33,933 nt of DNA from Sphaerimonospora thailandensis (GTDB taxonomy: Bacteria > Actinomycetota > Actinomycetes > Streptosporangiales > Streptosporangiaceae): positions 1 to 33,933 of the forward strand of contig NZ_BOOG01000068.1 of the NCBI RefSeq assembly GCF_016863115.1. The letters are read 5' to 3'. Below the pieces are notes generated by a model that saw only the letters and a program-made list of their open reading frames with translations, searched no databases and was not told the DNA's origin. The position numbers were made by a program, and so were the translations under genes. Below are positions 1 through 6,013 of this stretch, in pieces. Position 1 is the stretch's first letter. Every line of letters begins with the position of its first letter.

Positions 1-186
1 ACTCTTGCTCTGCTGGGCGTTCGGCGGAGCGAACGCCGGCGGCGTGGGCTCCTGGGCCCGGGCGGCCGCTGTATCGGCCGCCATGGTGGGCGCCGCCGAG
101 GCGGCGGTAACCGCCGTCAGCGAGGTCGTGGTCATGGTGACCGCCGCGAGCACTGCGACGACCCCTGACCTCTTCCTGGGATTCAC
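1..186 (-). CDS. N-terminus of a secreted protein (partial, runs off window)
   Basis: A minus-strand reading frame opens at a GTG (184-186) preceded by GAGGAG about 9 nt upstream and stays open to the window edge (62 codons). The first residues MNPRKRSG are basic, then comes a hydrophobic Ala/Val/Thr-rich stretch to about residue 30 with an ASAAP cleavage-like site. This is a classical Sec signal peptide. The rest seen is Ala/Pro/Gln-rich linker. The mature domain lies outside the window, so the function cannot be stated. A frame on the opposite strand over the same bases lacks any such signal and was not chosen. Confidence 0.6.
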   Translation of the reverse strand, partial: MNPRKRSGVVAVLAAVTMTTTSLTAVTAASAAPTMAADTAAARAQEPTPPAFAPPNAQQSKS

Positions 187-441
187 TCTTGGTGACTCCT
201 CTGCATGGGGGGTGAAAAGTCCGAAAGAACGGACCGGACCCCAAGCTGACACCAAGAGCGCCTACGGAATACCCTCCAATTTTCTATAACTTAGAGATAT
301 AGATCGATCTCAGAAAAAGCCCCATTGAACACGAAACCAGGCGTCAAGGATTGACGCCTGGTATGTATCACCCGCTATGCCCGACGATCACGACGGGAAG
401 CCGGGACCTCACCCTGGCCATCGCCCTGGCCAGAGCGCGCC
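187..441. other. intergenic region with AT-rich promoter-like segment
   Basis: No gene is supported here. Besides the hairpin at 336-362, positions 280-310 are strikingly AT-rich for this genome and include the palindrome AGATCGATCT (301-310) and, on the minus strand, TTATAG. This is the likely promoter and operator zone of the secreted-protein gene at 186. No clear -35/-10 pair could be assigned. Confidence 0.4.
336..362. terminator. 12-bp perfect hairpin, candidate terminator
   Basis: ACCAGGCGTCAA (336-347) and its exact reverse complement (351-362) are separated by GGA. It lies downstream of the minus-strand MBL-fold gene that ends at 442 and 150 nt upstream of the secreted-protein start at 186. 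On the minus strand it is followed by TTTCGTGTTC and then an AT-rich stretch, so it fits a terminator for the 442-1335 gene. An operator role for the downstream gene cannot be excluded. Confidence 0.5.
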
Positions 442-1335
442 TCAGAAGGCGCGTGGGAGATGCCCGAGACCGGGCCGGCGCACCGGGAGCGAGTAGGTCT
501 CACCGCGCATCAGGTAGTGCACGAGGTGGGACAGCCCCAACCGCCGGACGTTCCGCTGGAGATCCGTGAGCGAGGAGGTGAACGCCTCGTAGTCGTCATA
601 GTGAACGGTCAGCGCGGTGAACGGATTGATCAGCCGGAGCCACTCGGCGCCCTGAACGCCGTCCATCGTGACCAGCATGCCGAGGACGCGGGTGCCGCCG
701 AGGTGCACGATGCCCACGTCGATGTCCGGGAAGCGCCGCGGGATCTCCGACAGGCACGGGTGCATGATCGTGTCGCCGCTTATGTGGAGGCGCAGGTCCG
801 TTCGTCCCCCGCCATCGGGCCCTCCGCTCCGCCCCCTTCCGTCACCACTGAGGTCACCGCTGAAGTCACCGCTGAAGTCGAGCACACTGCCCATGACCGG
901 TGGCAGGAGTCGGCACGCGGGGCCCGGGGCGTGCCTGGCCGGGGTGGCGATGATCTTCAGCTGCCGGTCTCCCCGGTGCACGCGGTGCTCCTGCCAGGTG
1001 TCCAGGCCGACGGCTCGATGGAATCCCTGGCGCCGCAGCCGCCGGGCCGCGTGGTGGGTGGTGACGATCGGCAGGTCCTTGTCCAGGCCGTCCCGGGCCA
1101 CATCGTCCCAGTGATCGCCGTGCATATGAGACAGGACGACCAGGTCGATCGGGGGCAGTTCGTCGATGTCGATGGCCGGGTCGGTACGGCGCCGCGTGCC
1201 GAGTCCCCAACCGAGGTGTGCCCGCTGACCGCGGTGGAGGAAGTTGGGGTCGGTCAGCAGGGTGAACCCGTGACAACGGATAATCATCGTGGCGTTTCCG
1301 ATGAAGAACACGCTCGCGTCTGCCGAATCGGGCAT
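442..1335 (-). CDS. MBL-fold metal-dependent hydrolase (UlaG/NAPE-PLD-like)
   Basis: 297-residue cytosolic protein of the metallo-beta-lactamase fold. The HxHxDH metal site is intact (H70, H72, D74, H75), followed by H135 in RHAPG, D188 in ISGDT and H245 in TVHYDD, so both metal sites look complete. The order of motifs and the N-terminal GNAT and LLTDP strands match the UlaG/N-acyl-phosphatidylethanolamine phospholipase-like branch; the substrate is unknown. The ATG at 1333-1335 is preferred over the upstream in-frame start because it has a GGGGGG Shine-Dalgarno run just upstream. Residues about 154-165 are a threefold F/LSGD repeat encoded by three 12-bp units (841-876), probably a recent slippage expansion in a loop. 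A gap of 65 bp separates it from the upstream SnoaL-like gene on the same strand, so the two may be co-transcribed. Confidence 0.85.
   Translation of the reverse strand: MPDSADASVFFIGNATMIIRCHGFTLLTDPNFLHRGQRAHLGWGLGTRRRTDPAIDIDELPPIDLVVLSHMHGDHWDDVARDGLDKDLPIVTTHHAARRLRRQGFHRAVGLDTWQEHRVHRGDRQLKIIATPARHAPGPACRLLPPVMGSVLDFSGDFSGDLSGDGRGRSGGPDGGGRTDLRLHISGDTIMHPCLSEIPRRFPDIDVGIVHLGGTRVLGMLVTMDGVQGAEWLRLINPFTALTVHYDDYEAFTSSLTDLQRNVRRLGLSHLVHYLMRGETYSLPVRRPGLGHLPRAF
841..876. repeat. 3 x 12-bp in-frame tandem repeat
   Basis: Three 12-bp units (one with two changes, two identical GTCACCGCTGAA) lie inside the MBL-fold gene and encode FSGD-FSGD-LSGD. The frame is preserved, and the position between the H135 and D188 motifs suggests a surface loop. 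Confidence 0.85.
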
Positions 1336-1400
1336 CTCGTCCCCCCTGTCTTCCGACAGAGCTACCCATACCGCTACAAATAACCTCGCCGCTCGTCGAA

Positions 1401-1838
1401 TCACACGAGGTCGCCGGCGAGCTCGAGCGAGAGACCGAGCTGTACGTAGAGCTCAAGCTGATCGAAGTAGTCGCGATACGTGATGACCAGACCATCCTCT
1501 ACCGCGCAGGCTCCGCACCCCCGGACGGCGATCCTGCGCCCCGTCCCGTCGAGAATCTCCCCCCGCGGCAGCAGGAAGGGACCGGTGTGCGTGCCGGTCA
1601 TCGTCCATTCCGTGAACATGGGATCTTCGCATGTGACCTTGTGCCACACCGTGATGCCGAGGTCAGGAAATCCCTTGATCAGGTGCTCGAAGTACCAGGC
1701 GATCTCTCCGTGGCCCTCGGCGACCCCGATCGGGCTAACGAGGACGGCGTCCGAACTGAAGTGCCGTAAAGCCCGCTCCACATCGTGGTCGTTCAGCGCG
1801 CCCAGCACCAGGTCCACGAGATCTCGAACATCGGGCAT
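1401..1838 (-). CDS. SnoaL/ester-cyclase-like NTF2-fold protein
   Basis: 145-residue protein with the alpha+beta cone pattern of SnoaL-like polyketide cyclases and ester cyclases: an N-terminal helix (LVDLVLGALNDHDVERAL), then HFSSDAVLVSPIG, a GHGEI turn, FPDLGITVWHKV, WTMTGTHTGPF, and a C-terminal strand ending YRDYFDQLELYVQLG. The EWTMTGTHTG and YRDYFD segments are the usual family signatures. Family members include hydrolases, isomerases and non-enzymatic binding proteins, so a specific substrate is not claimed. The ATG at 1836-1838 is chosen because GAGGGGGGATCAC precedes it; nine extra upstream codons in frame have no ribosome site. Confidence 0.8.
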   Translation of the reverse strand: MPDVRDLVDLVLGALNDHDVERALRHFSSDAVLVSPIGVAEGHGEIAWYFEHLIKGFPDLGITVWHKVTCEDPMFTEWTMTGTHTGPFLLPRGEILDGTGRRIAVRGCGACAVEDGLVITYRDYFDQLELYVQLGLSLELAGDLV

Positions 1839-1923
1839 GTGATCCCCCCTCATGCCTCTATCCAAGCTATCGTGACCCGGCTCCGCCCCCCGTCGTCCGG
1901 TGACGGTCTCGAGTCTGTGGACT

Positions 1924-1965
1924 CGCGGACTCGGCTCCGCGGACTCGGCTCCGCGGACTCAGCCG
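1924..1965. repeat. 3 x 14-bp tandem repeat
   Basis: CGCGGACTCGGCTC occurs at 1924-1937 and 1938-1951 and, imperfectly, at 1952-1965. The third unit overlaps the stop codon of the sensor-domain gene (1959-1961). The GAGTC/GACTC and CCGCGG elements can fold, so it may act as a weak terminator; this is inference. Confidence 0.7.
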
Positions 1966-2591
1966 AGCAGACGCCGCACCAGGAACCCGTCGACGGCCGA
2001 CAGCGCGCGGACGATGTGCGGCATGAGGAAGGCCAGCGCCAGGCCGGCCACGGTGACGGTCACGCTCACCACGGGGTTCTCACCTCGCAGGTGGGCGGAC
2101 CCGAGACCGATGGCATCGGGCGGGAGCAGCCAGACCCACAGCTGCGAGGTCGCCGCGGCGATCGCCGAGGCCCACCCCAGCAGGGCCACCGCCGCGTTGA
2201 CGATGCCGACCGGGAACATGACGAGGGCGTAGAGGCAGCTCTTCCACGCACGGCCACTCGCCGCGACACTGAGCATCTGCCGTACGGACTGCGGGCACAC
2301 GGCGAGGTCGGCCCGGACCGTGGCGTCGAGGAGAGCACGCGCCCGGGCATGCTCCAACCGGCCGACGAGGGCGGCGCCGTTGAGCGTCAGGACGAGGAGA
2401 GCCAGACCCGCCCCGGCGAGGGGCGTCAGAGCCGCCGACAGCGTCAGCAACACGGTGAACCCGAAGAACAGGGCGACGGCGATGGGCAGATCGGCGAGAA
2501 GGTGCAGCGTCGCCTTCCACGTTCTGCCGCTCATCACCGTCCACTCGTCCCACTCATCGTCGACGACGTAATCGGCGGCTGCGGTGCTCAA
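1959..2591 (-). CDS. stand-alone membrane sensor domain (no kinase)
   Basis: 210-residue protein with an acidic N-terminus, then at least four hydrophobic segments: LLADLPIAVALFFGFTVLLTLS, AGAGLALLVLTLNGAALV, LYALVMFPVGIVNAAVALLGW and VSVTVTVAGLALAFLMP. The order, and the short soluble stretch after RARALLDA, resemble the putative sensor domain normally found at the N-terminus of actinobacterial two-component histidine kinases (Pfam Sensor family). The usual DHp and HATPase domains do not follow; the gene ends 30 residues after the last membrane segment. The start is TTG (2589-2591) with AGGAGAG just upstream; an internal ATG at codon 20 is the alternative. It sits 24 bp after the lone receiver gene and is probably co-transcribed with it. 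Confidence 0.65.
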   Translation of the reverse strand: MSTAAADYVVDDEWDEWTVMSGRTWKATLHLLADLPIAVALFFGFTVLLTLSAALTPLAGAGLALLVLTLNGAALVGRLEHARARALLDATVRADLAVCPQSVRQMLSVAASGRAWKSCLYALVMFPVGIVNAAVALLGWASAIAAATSQLWVWLLPPDAIGLGSAHLRGENPVVSVTVTVAGLALAFLMPHIVRALSAVDGFLVRRLLG

Positions 2592-2615
2592 TGTCTCTCC
2601 TACTGGAGGATGCCT

Positions 2616-2981
2616 TCACTGGTCCCTCGGTTGGCCGCGGGCCTTGTTCAATGCCCGCAGGATGTCCTCCGGACTGCCGTTCTTCTCGACGTAGTCGGCC
2701 GCACCGGCGGCGAGCGCCGGTTCCCGGCTCGATCCGTCGATGCTCAACGCGACAACGTGATGGCCCGGCGACAGGCTCCTGATCAGGGCGATGCCGTCCT
2801 CACGTCTGGGCAGGAGCACGTCGACGATGACGACATCGACCTGATGAGCCGCCAGCACGGCGGTGGCCTCGCGCGTCGAGGCCACCGCGGCTACGACCTC
2901 GACGTCGGGGATCCCCGCGAGCAGCGTGGTCAGGGCCGCCCGCACCCGTGAATCGTCATCGACGAGCAGGATCGAAATCAT
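2616..2981 (-). CDS. single-domain response regulator (receiver only)
   Basis: 121-residue CheY-like receiver with no output domain. It shows the acidic pair D8-D9 in LLVDDD, the phospho-acceptor D54 in VIVDVLLP, the Ser at position 80 (ALS) in place of the switch Thr/Ser, and K100 in YVEKNG. The length is right for a complete receiver and the C-terminus stops shortly after the last helix. Start ATG 2979-2981 has GGGAGAC upstream. The frame remains open through the repeat region to 3200, but that extension is low-complexity and has no ribosome site. Neighbours are a receiver/kinase-tail chimera upstream and a kinase-less sensor downstream, so the cognate kinase must be elsewhere or lost. Confidence 0.8.
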   Translation of the reverse strand: MISILLVDDDSRVRAALTTLLAGIPDVEVVAAVASTREATAVLAAHQVDVVIVDVLLPRREDGIALIRSLSPGHHVVALSIDGSSREPALAAGAADYVEKNGSPEDILRALNKARGQPRDQ

Positions 2982-3078
2982 CTGAGTGTCTCCCGTGTGC
3001 CGGCCCGGACGCGTGTGACCCGCGCCGACGGCTCCCCCGATCGGTCGACATGACGGTCGCCTTCCCCCCTTGGACGCT

Positions 3079-3150
3079 GGTTCGAGTTCTGAGGTTGGTT
3101 CGAGTTCTGAGGTTGTTTGGAGTGCTGAGGTTGTTTGGAGTGCTGGGCAC
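3079..3150. repeat. 4 x 18-bp tandem repeat of A-A-B-B type
   Basis: Two identical units (GGTTCGAGTTCTGAGGTT at 3079-3096 and 3097-3114) are followed by two units of a variant (GTTTGGAGTGCTGAGGTT at 3115-3132, and 3133-3150 with a diverged end). It lies between two response-regulator genes on the minus strand. Read on that strand it keeps the frame of the downstream receiver and would encode six-residue repeats, though translation there is not supported. Confidence 0.85.
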
Positions 3151-3241
3151 GGCCGCGACGAGCGCGGTGCCCCCGGTAGCCGGCTGCTGTCATGAACCAC
3201 TCTCGTGCATCGACGGCCCGTACGGATCGGCCCGACTGCCG

Positions 3242-3814
3242 TCAGCCCCTCGGCACTCCGGCCGCTCGGCCCCCGGCCGAATGACGTACGGCCGGAACGC
3301 GTACGCGAACCGTCGTGCCCACCCCCGGACTGCTGACGATCTCCAGTCTTCCACGCCGGAGTGAGCGCAGCGAGGCCGTGAGCGCCTTGGCCGCCGCGGG
3401 GTCGAGATGCACCTCACCGCGATGGGCGGCCCGGATGGCGTCGGCGACGTCCTCTGCGTCCGCGTCCTTGAGGAGATAACCTGCCGCGCCCGCCTCGAGC
3501 GCGGCCCGGATCTTGCTCTCCTCGAGGAAACTGGTCACGGCGACGACTTCCACATCCGGCCAGCGACGCTTGATCTCCGCGGTGGCCGTGATGCCGTCCA
3601 TGTCGGGCATGAGCACATCCATGAGCACCACGTCCGGCAGCCCGTCCCGGTTCTCCATGACGGCCAGCTCATCGAGGGCGCGCCTGCCGTTGGAGGCCTG
3701 CCCGACCACCCGTATGCCCGGCTCGGTCTCCAGATAGGCGGCGAGTCCCACTCGCACGATGGCGTGGTCGTCCACCAGGAAGACCGTTATCTCCGCCTCA
3801 GCCTGTTCCGGCAT
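3242..3814 (-). CDS. chimeric response regulator: receiver fused to histidine-kinase C-terminal tail
   Basis: 190 residues. Positions 10-130 are a normal NarL-type receiver: D15-D16 in FLVDDH, phospho-acceptor D66 in VVLMDVLMPD, T94 in VAVTSF and K116 in YLLKDAD. After LDPAAAKALTASLR, where NarL/LuxR regulators continue into a helix-turn-helix, the sequence instead reads RGRLEIVSSPGVGTTVRVRVPA (about 154-175). That is the closing strand segment of a histidine-kinase HATPase domain. The LuxR-type DNA-binding domain is absent. The simplest reading is an in-frame deletion that joined an upstream regulator gene to the 3' end of an adjacent kinase gene. Start ATG 3812-3814 has GAGGAG 7 nt upstream. 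The product can probably be phosphorylated but cannot bind DNA by the usual domain. Confidence 0.8.
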   Translation of the reverse strand: MPEQAEAEITVFLVDDHAIVRVGLAAYLETEPGIRVVGQASNGRRALDELAVMENRDGLPDVVLMDVLMPDMDGITATAEIKRRWPDVEVVAVTSFLEESKIRAALEAGAAGYLLKDADAEDVADAIRAAHRGEVHLDPAAAKALTASLRSLRRGRLEIVSSPGVGTTVRVRVPAVRHSAGGRAAGVPRG

Positions 3815-3924
3815 ACACCGCTCCTCGAGGGTCTTACCGGATAAAGCGTGCCACACAGCCAGGATCTACGTCATCCACCCCGGTGTCCCCAATATGGAGC
3901 ATCCGTACCAGTGCTCGTCGATGC

Positions 3925-4332
3925 TCAGCGGGGCACGACCTGCGCCCGCACACCCGGTAGATCGTCGAAAGCAGCGGACGCGTCCATCGTGATCACGATT
4001 CGTGCCGTGGCAGCGGCGGTCGCGGCGATCAGTAGATCGTACGCTCCCCGTGTCTTACCCAGGCGCCGGACGTGCGCCATCAGACGAGCGTGGACTCTGG
4101 CGACATCTGTCGTGTACTCCTCAACGGGAATGAGTGCGAGAACCTCGTCCACGAACGCCTGGCGCTGTGGACGACGAACCTCGTCCGCCATTTCTACGCC
4201 GACAAGCAGTTCCGCCACCGTTATGGCCGCGATCGCCACGTCATCGGCGTCTCCGATCACCTCGTCCAACGAGCCTCTGCCGCGTTCCGCGGCCATGAGC
4301 ACCCCGGTGTCCAGGATCAGGCGTCGGGCCAC
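3925..4332 (-). CDS. vapC: PIN-domain ribonuclease toxin, VapC type
   Basis: 135-residue PIN-domain protein. The acidic active-site residues expected for VapC RNases are present: D8 in LILDTGVL, E41 in TVAELLVG, D99 in GAYDLLIAATA and an acidic C-terminal position (D117 or D123). These bind Mg2+ for cleavage of RNA, usually tRNA or rRNA. The GTG start (4330-4332) lies 16 nt inside the antitoxin gene, a typical overlap for translational coupling in toxin-antitoxin operons. The target RNA cannot be predicted. Confidence 0.88.
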   Translation of the reverse strand: MARRLILDTGVLMAAERGRGSLDEVIGDADDVAIAAITVAELLVGVEMADEVRRPQRQAFVDEVLALIPVEEYTTDVARVHARLMAHVRRLGKTRGAYDLLIAATAAATARIVITMDASAAFDDLPGVRAQVVPR

Positions 4333-4577
4333 GCATCCCTCATCTCATCGTCGGTCGCATCCCGCGCTGCCGCGACATCGGACTCGAAGTCGGCGTCCAA
4401 CGACCCCGCGCTCCTGGCCAGGAAGGCCTTCACCATGCGGCCCGGCGCCGTGGGGGCGGGACCGATCACCGCGATCCGTCGTCCGCCACGGGTGACCACG
4501 ATCGTCTCTCCTCGCTCGGCCTCATCGAGAACAACCGCGAAACTACGAGAGGCCTCGGTTGCAGTCATCACCTTCAC
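4317..4577 (-). CDS. vapB: Phd/YefM-type antitoxin of VapBC pair
   Basis: 86-residue antitoxin. The N-terminal region (MTATEASRSFAVVLDEAERGE, then IVVTRGGRRIAVI) is the Phd/YefM DNA-binding fold, and the acidic C-terminus (DADFESDVAAARDATDDEMRD) should wrap the toxin. Two starts are close: GTG 4575-4577 (V-K-V-M) and ATG 4566-4568. The GTG is preferred because homologues usually begin with a few residues before MTATEAS and because a -10-like GATAAT lies 9 nt upstream, which suggests a leaderless or near-leaderless message. The palindrome at 4582-4596 is the likely autoregulatory operator. It precedes and overlaps the toxin gene. Confidence 0.85.
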   Translation of the reverse strand: MKVMTATEASRSFAVVLDEAERGETIVVTRGGRRIAVIGPAPTAPGRMVKAFLARSAGSLDADFESDVAAARDATDDEMRDAWPDA

Positions 4578-4581
4578 AGCA

Positions 4582-4596
4582 ATCAGATTATCTGAT
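4582..4596. promoter_or_regulatory. palindromic operator overlapping vapB promoter
   Basis: ATCAGAT-T-ATCTGAT is a perfect 7+1+7 palindrome placed 4 nt before the GTG of the antitoxin gene. On the minus strand it contains GATAAT, a plausible -10 hexamer. Binding of the antitoxin or toxin-antitoxin complex here would block transcription, the normal autoregulation of this family. Its AT content contrasts with its surroundings. Confidence 0.65.
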
Positions 4597-4705
4597 AAGC
4601 CGAGCGTAGCGCGATACCGCGCTCCGCCATTGGTTGCGGCATCCAGGCCCTCCACGCGGTCGGGCTCCGCCTGGCCGCCCTCATCGCCGTCCGTCCCCTG
4701 CCGTT

Positions 4706-5815
4706 TCAATAGGCGGTGCTCATCGCGGCGCGGGCCTCGTCGAGGGTGGTCTCGGCGATGGCGTTGGCCCGCTCGTTGCCGTCGCGCAGGACCTGGCGGA
4801 CATAGCCGCGGTCTTCGGCGAGTTGCGTACGGCGGAGCCGTACCGGCGCCAGGTATTCGTTGACGGCCTCGGTGACCAGGCTTTTCAGGGCGGCGGCTCC
4901 CCGGCCGCCGATGTCCTGGGCGACCAGATGAGGATCACGGCCGAGACACAGTGCGGCCAGCAGGACCAGGCTGGAGACCTCGGGGCGGGTGGCGGGCTCG
5001 TAGGTGATGTGCCGGCCCGGGTCGGTCTTTGCGCCGCGGATCAGCCTGGCCGTCTCGTCCGCGCTCGCCGCCAAGGTGATGGCGTTGCCTCGGCTCTTGC
5101 TCATCTTGGCGCCGTCGGTGCCCAGCAGCAGCGGAGCGGCCGACAACAGGGCCTCGGGCACGGGGAACAGTGTGGCCCCGCCGTCGCCGTACCGCCTGTT
5201 GAAGCGGCGGGCGATGGTGCGGGTGACCTCCAGGTGCGGCAACTGATCCTGGCCGACGGGAACCAGGTTCGCCTTGCAGAAGAGGATGTCGGCCGCCTGG
5301 TGCACCGGGTAGGTGAACATCAGCCCGCTGACGGAGGACTGGCGGGATTGGGAGATCTCTTCCTTGACCGTGGGATTGCGGTTCAACTCCGCGACCGAGA
5401 TCAGGCTGAGGAACGGCACGAGCAACTGGTTCAGCGCCGGGATCGCGCTGTGGGCGAAAATCGTCGATCGGTCCGGGTCGATGCCGATCGCCAGGTAGTC
5501 CAGCACCAGGTCCGCCACGTGCTCGGTGAGCCGGTCGGCGACGTCGCGATCGGTGAGGACCTGGTAGTCCGCGATGACCACCATGGTCTCCACCCCCAGT
5601 TCCTGCAGGCGCACCCGGTTGTGGAGAGTGCCGAAGTAGTGCCCGAGATGCAGCCGCCCGGTCGGACGGTCCCCGGTCAGCACCCGGAAGCGCCCGGGGT
5701 CCTTGCGGATCGATTCCTCCAGTACGGCACTGCGGCGCCGGGCGGCGGGCACTCCGAGTTCTTCCGCGGAAACCGAAACATCGGCTGCGGTGGTGGCATC
5801 GAGATGAGTGGTCAT
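4706..5815 (-). CDS. trpS: tryptophanyl-tRNA synthetase
   Basis: 369-residue class I aminoacyl-tRNA synthetase that charges tRNA-Trp. The HIGH-type signature is HLGH (56-59, in TGRLHLGHYFG) and the KMSKS loop is intact (237-241). NPTVKEE, SGLMFTYPVHQAADIL and PVGQDQ are the usual TrpRS core segments. There is an N-terminal extension of about 43 residues before the catalytic fold. Start ATG 5813-5815 has GGAGAG four bases upstream. The upstream region encodes a short Trp-rich leader peptide and alternative hairpins, so expression should rise when charged tRNA-Trp is scarce. This control is known for the auxiliary, indolmycin-resistant TrpRS of Streptomyces coelicolor, so this may be an auxiliary rather than the only trpS; that is inference. 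Confidence 0.95.
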   Translation of the reverse strand: MTTHLDATTAADVSVSAEELGVPAARRRSAVLEESIRKDPGRFRVLTGDRPTGRLHLGHYFGTLHNRVRLQELGVETMVVIADYQVLTDRDVADRLTEHVADLVLDYLAIGIDPDRSTIFAHSAIPALNQLLVPFLSLISVAELNRNPTVKEEISQSRQSSVSGLMFTYPVHQAADILFCKANLVPVGQDQLPHLEVTRTIARRFNRRYGDGGATLFPVPEALLSAAPLLLGTDGAKMSKSRGNAITLAASADETARLIRGAKTDPGRHITYEPATRPEVSSLVLLAALCLGRDPHLVAQDIGGRGAAALKSLVTEAVNEYLAPVRLRRTQLAEDRGYVRQVLRDGNERANAIAETTLDEARAAMSTAY

Positions 5816-5884
5816 CCGGCTCTCCTGTTCGTCAAGTGGTCTGCCGTCTCAGATGGCGACCCCCTTGACCGGGGAGAACACGAA

Positions 5885-5906
5885 GGGCCGTCCATCCGAA
5901 CGGCCC
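5885..5906 (-). terminator. attenuator terminator hairpin of trpS leader (arms 3:4)
   Basis: On the minus strand GGGCCGT (5900-5906) pairs perfectly with ACGGCCC (5885-5891) around an 8-nt loop, followed by TTCGTGTTCT, a modest U-rich tract. It lies between the leader peptide and trpS. Its 5' arm can instead pair with the sequence after the leader stop codon. Confidence 0.75.
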
Positions 5907-5935
5907 GATCATGTACGCGTGTGAGATGGCCGCTC
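5898..5935 (-). promoter_or_regulatory. trpS antiterminator (arms 2:3)
   Basis: On the minus strand GAGCGGCC (5928-5935) can pair with GGCCGTTC (5898-5905), eight pairs with one G-U. This pairing removes the 5' arm of the terminator. It competes with the upstream hairpin at 5928-5949, whose 5' arm overlaps the end of the leader peptide reading frame. A ribosome stalled at the two UGG codons would cover arm 1 and favour this structure. Confidence 0.65.
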
Positions 5936-5949
5936 CTAGAAGGAGCGCC
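5928..5949 (-). promoter_or_regulatory. trpS leader hairpin (arms 1:2, anti-antiterminator)
   Basis: GCTCC/GGAGC (5942-5946 with 5932-5936) pair around the leader's TAG stop, and GGC/GCC extend the stem across a one-base bulge. This is the structure expected when the ribosome reads through the Trp codons without stalling, leaving the terminator free to form. Confidence 0.65.
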
Positions 5950-5977
5950 ACCAGTTCAGACACAGCGCACGGTTCAT
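5936..5977 (-). CDS. trpL-like: Trp leader peptide MNRALCLNWWRSF
   Basis: A 13-codon frame starts at ATG 5975-5977 and ends at TAG 5936-5938. It contains two adjacent UGG (Trp) codons at positions 9 and 10, a rare codon to see in tandem in so short a frame. It sits 120 bp upstream of trpS and runs into the first attenuator hairpin, the exact geometry of ribosome-mediated attenuation. There is no Shine-Dalgarno sequence; TATGCT lies 6 nt before the ATG, so the message is probably leaderless. Confidence 0.85.
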   Translation of the reverse strand: MNRALCLNWWRSF

Positions 5978-5983
5978 GCGATC

Positions 5984-6013
5984 AGCATAACGTCATCGCG
6001 GCGAACTTGTCCC
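5984..6013 (-). promoter_or_regulatory. candidate promoter of trpS leader
   Basis: On the minus strand GGGACA (6008-6013) and TATGCT (5984-5989) are 18 nt apart. Transcription starting 6-7 nt after the -10 would begin at or next to the ATG of the leader peptide. The -35 abuts the stop codon of the preceding gene (6014-6016). This is a sequence match only. Confidence 0.5.

Noticed and set aside
460-1383. Long plus-strand frame opposite the MBL-fold gene
   Set aside because: It is the antisense shadow of the HMHGDH-containing gene; it has no ribosome site, no domain and a composition typical of reverse frames in high-GC DNA.
2982-3200. N-terminal extension of the lone receiver through the 18-bp repeats
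   Set aside because: The frame is open, but no ribosome site precedes 3200 while GGGAGAC precedes ATG 2981, and receivers start at this position.
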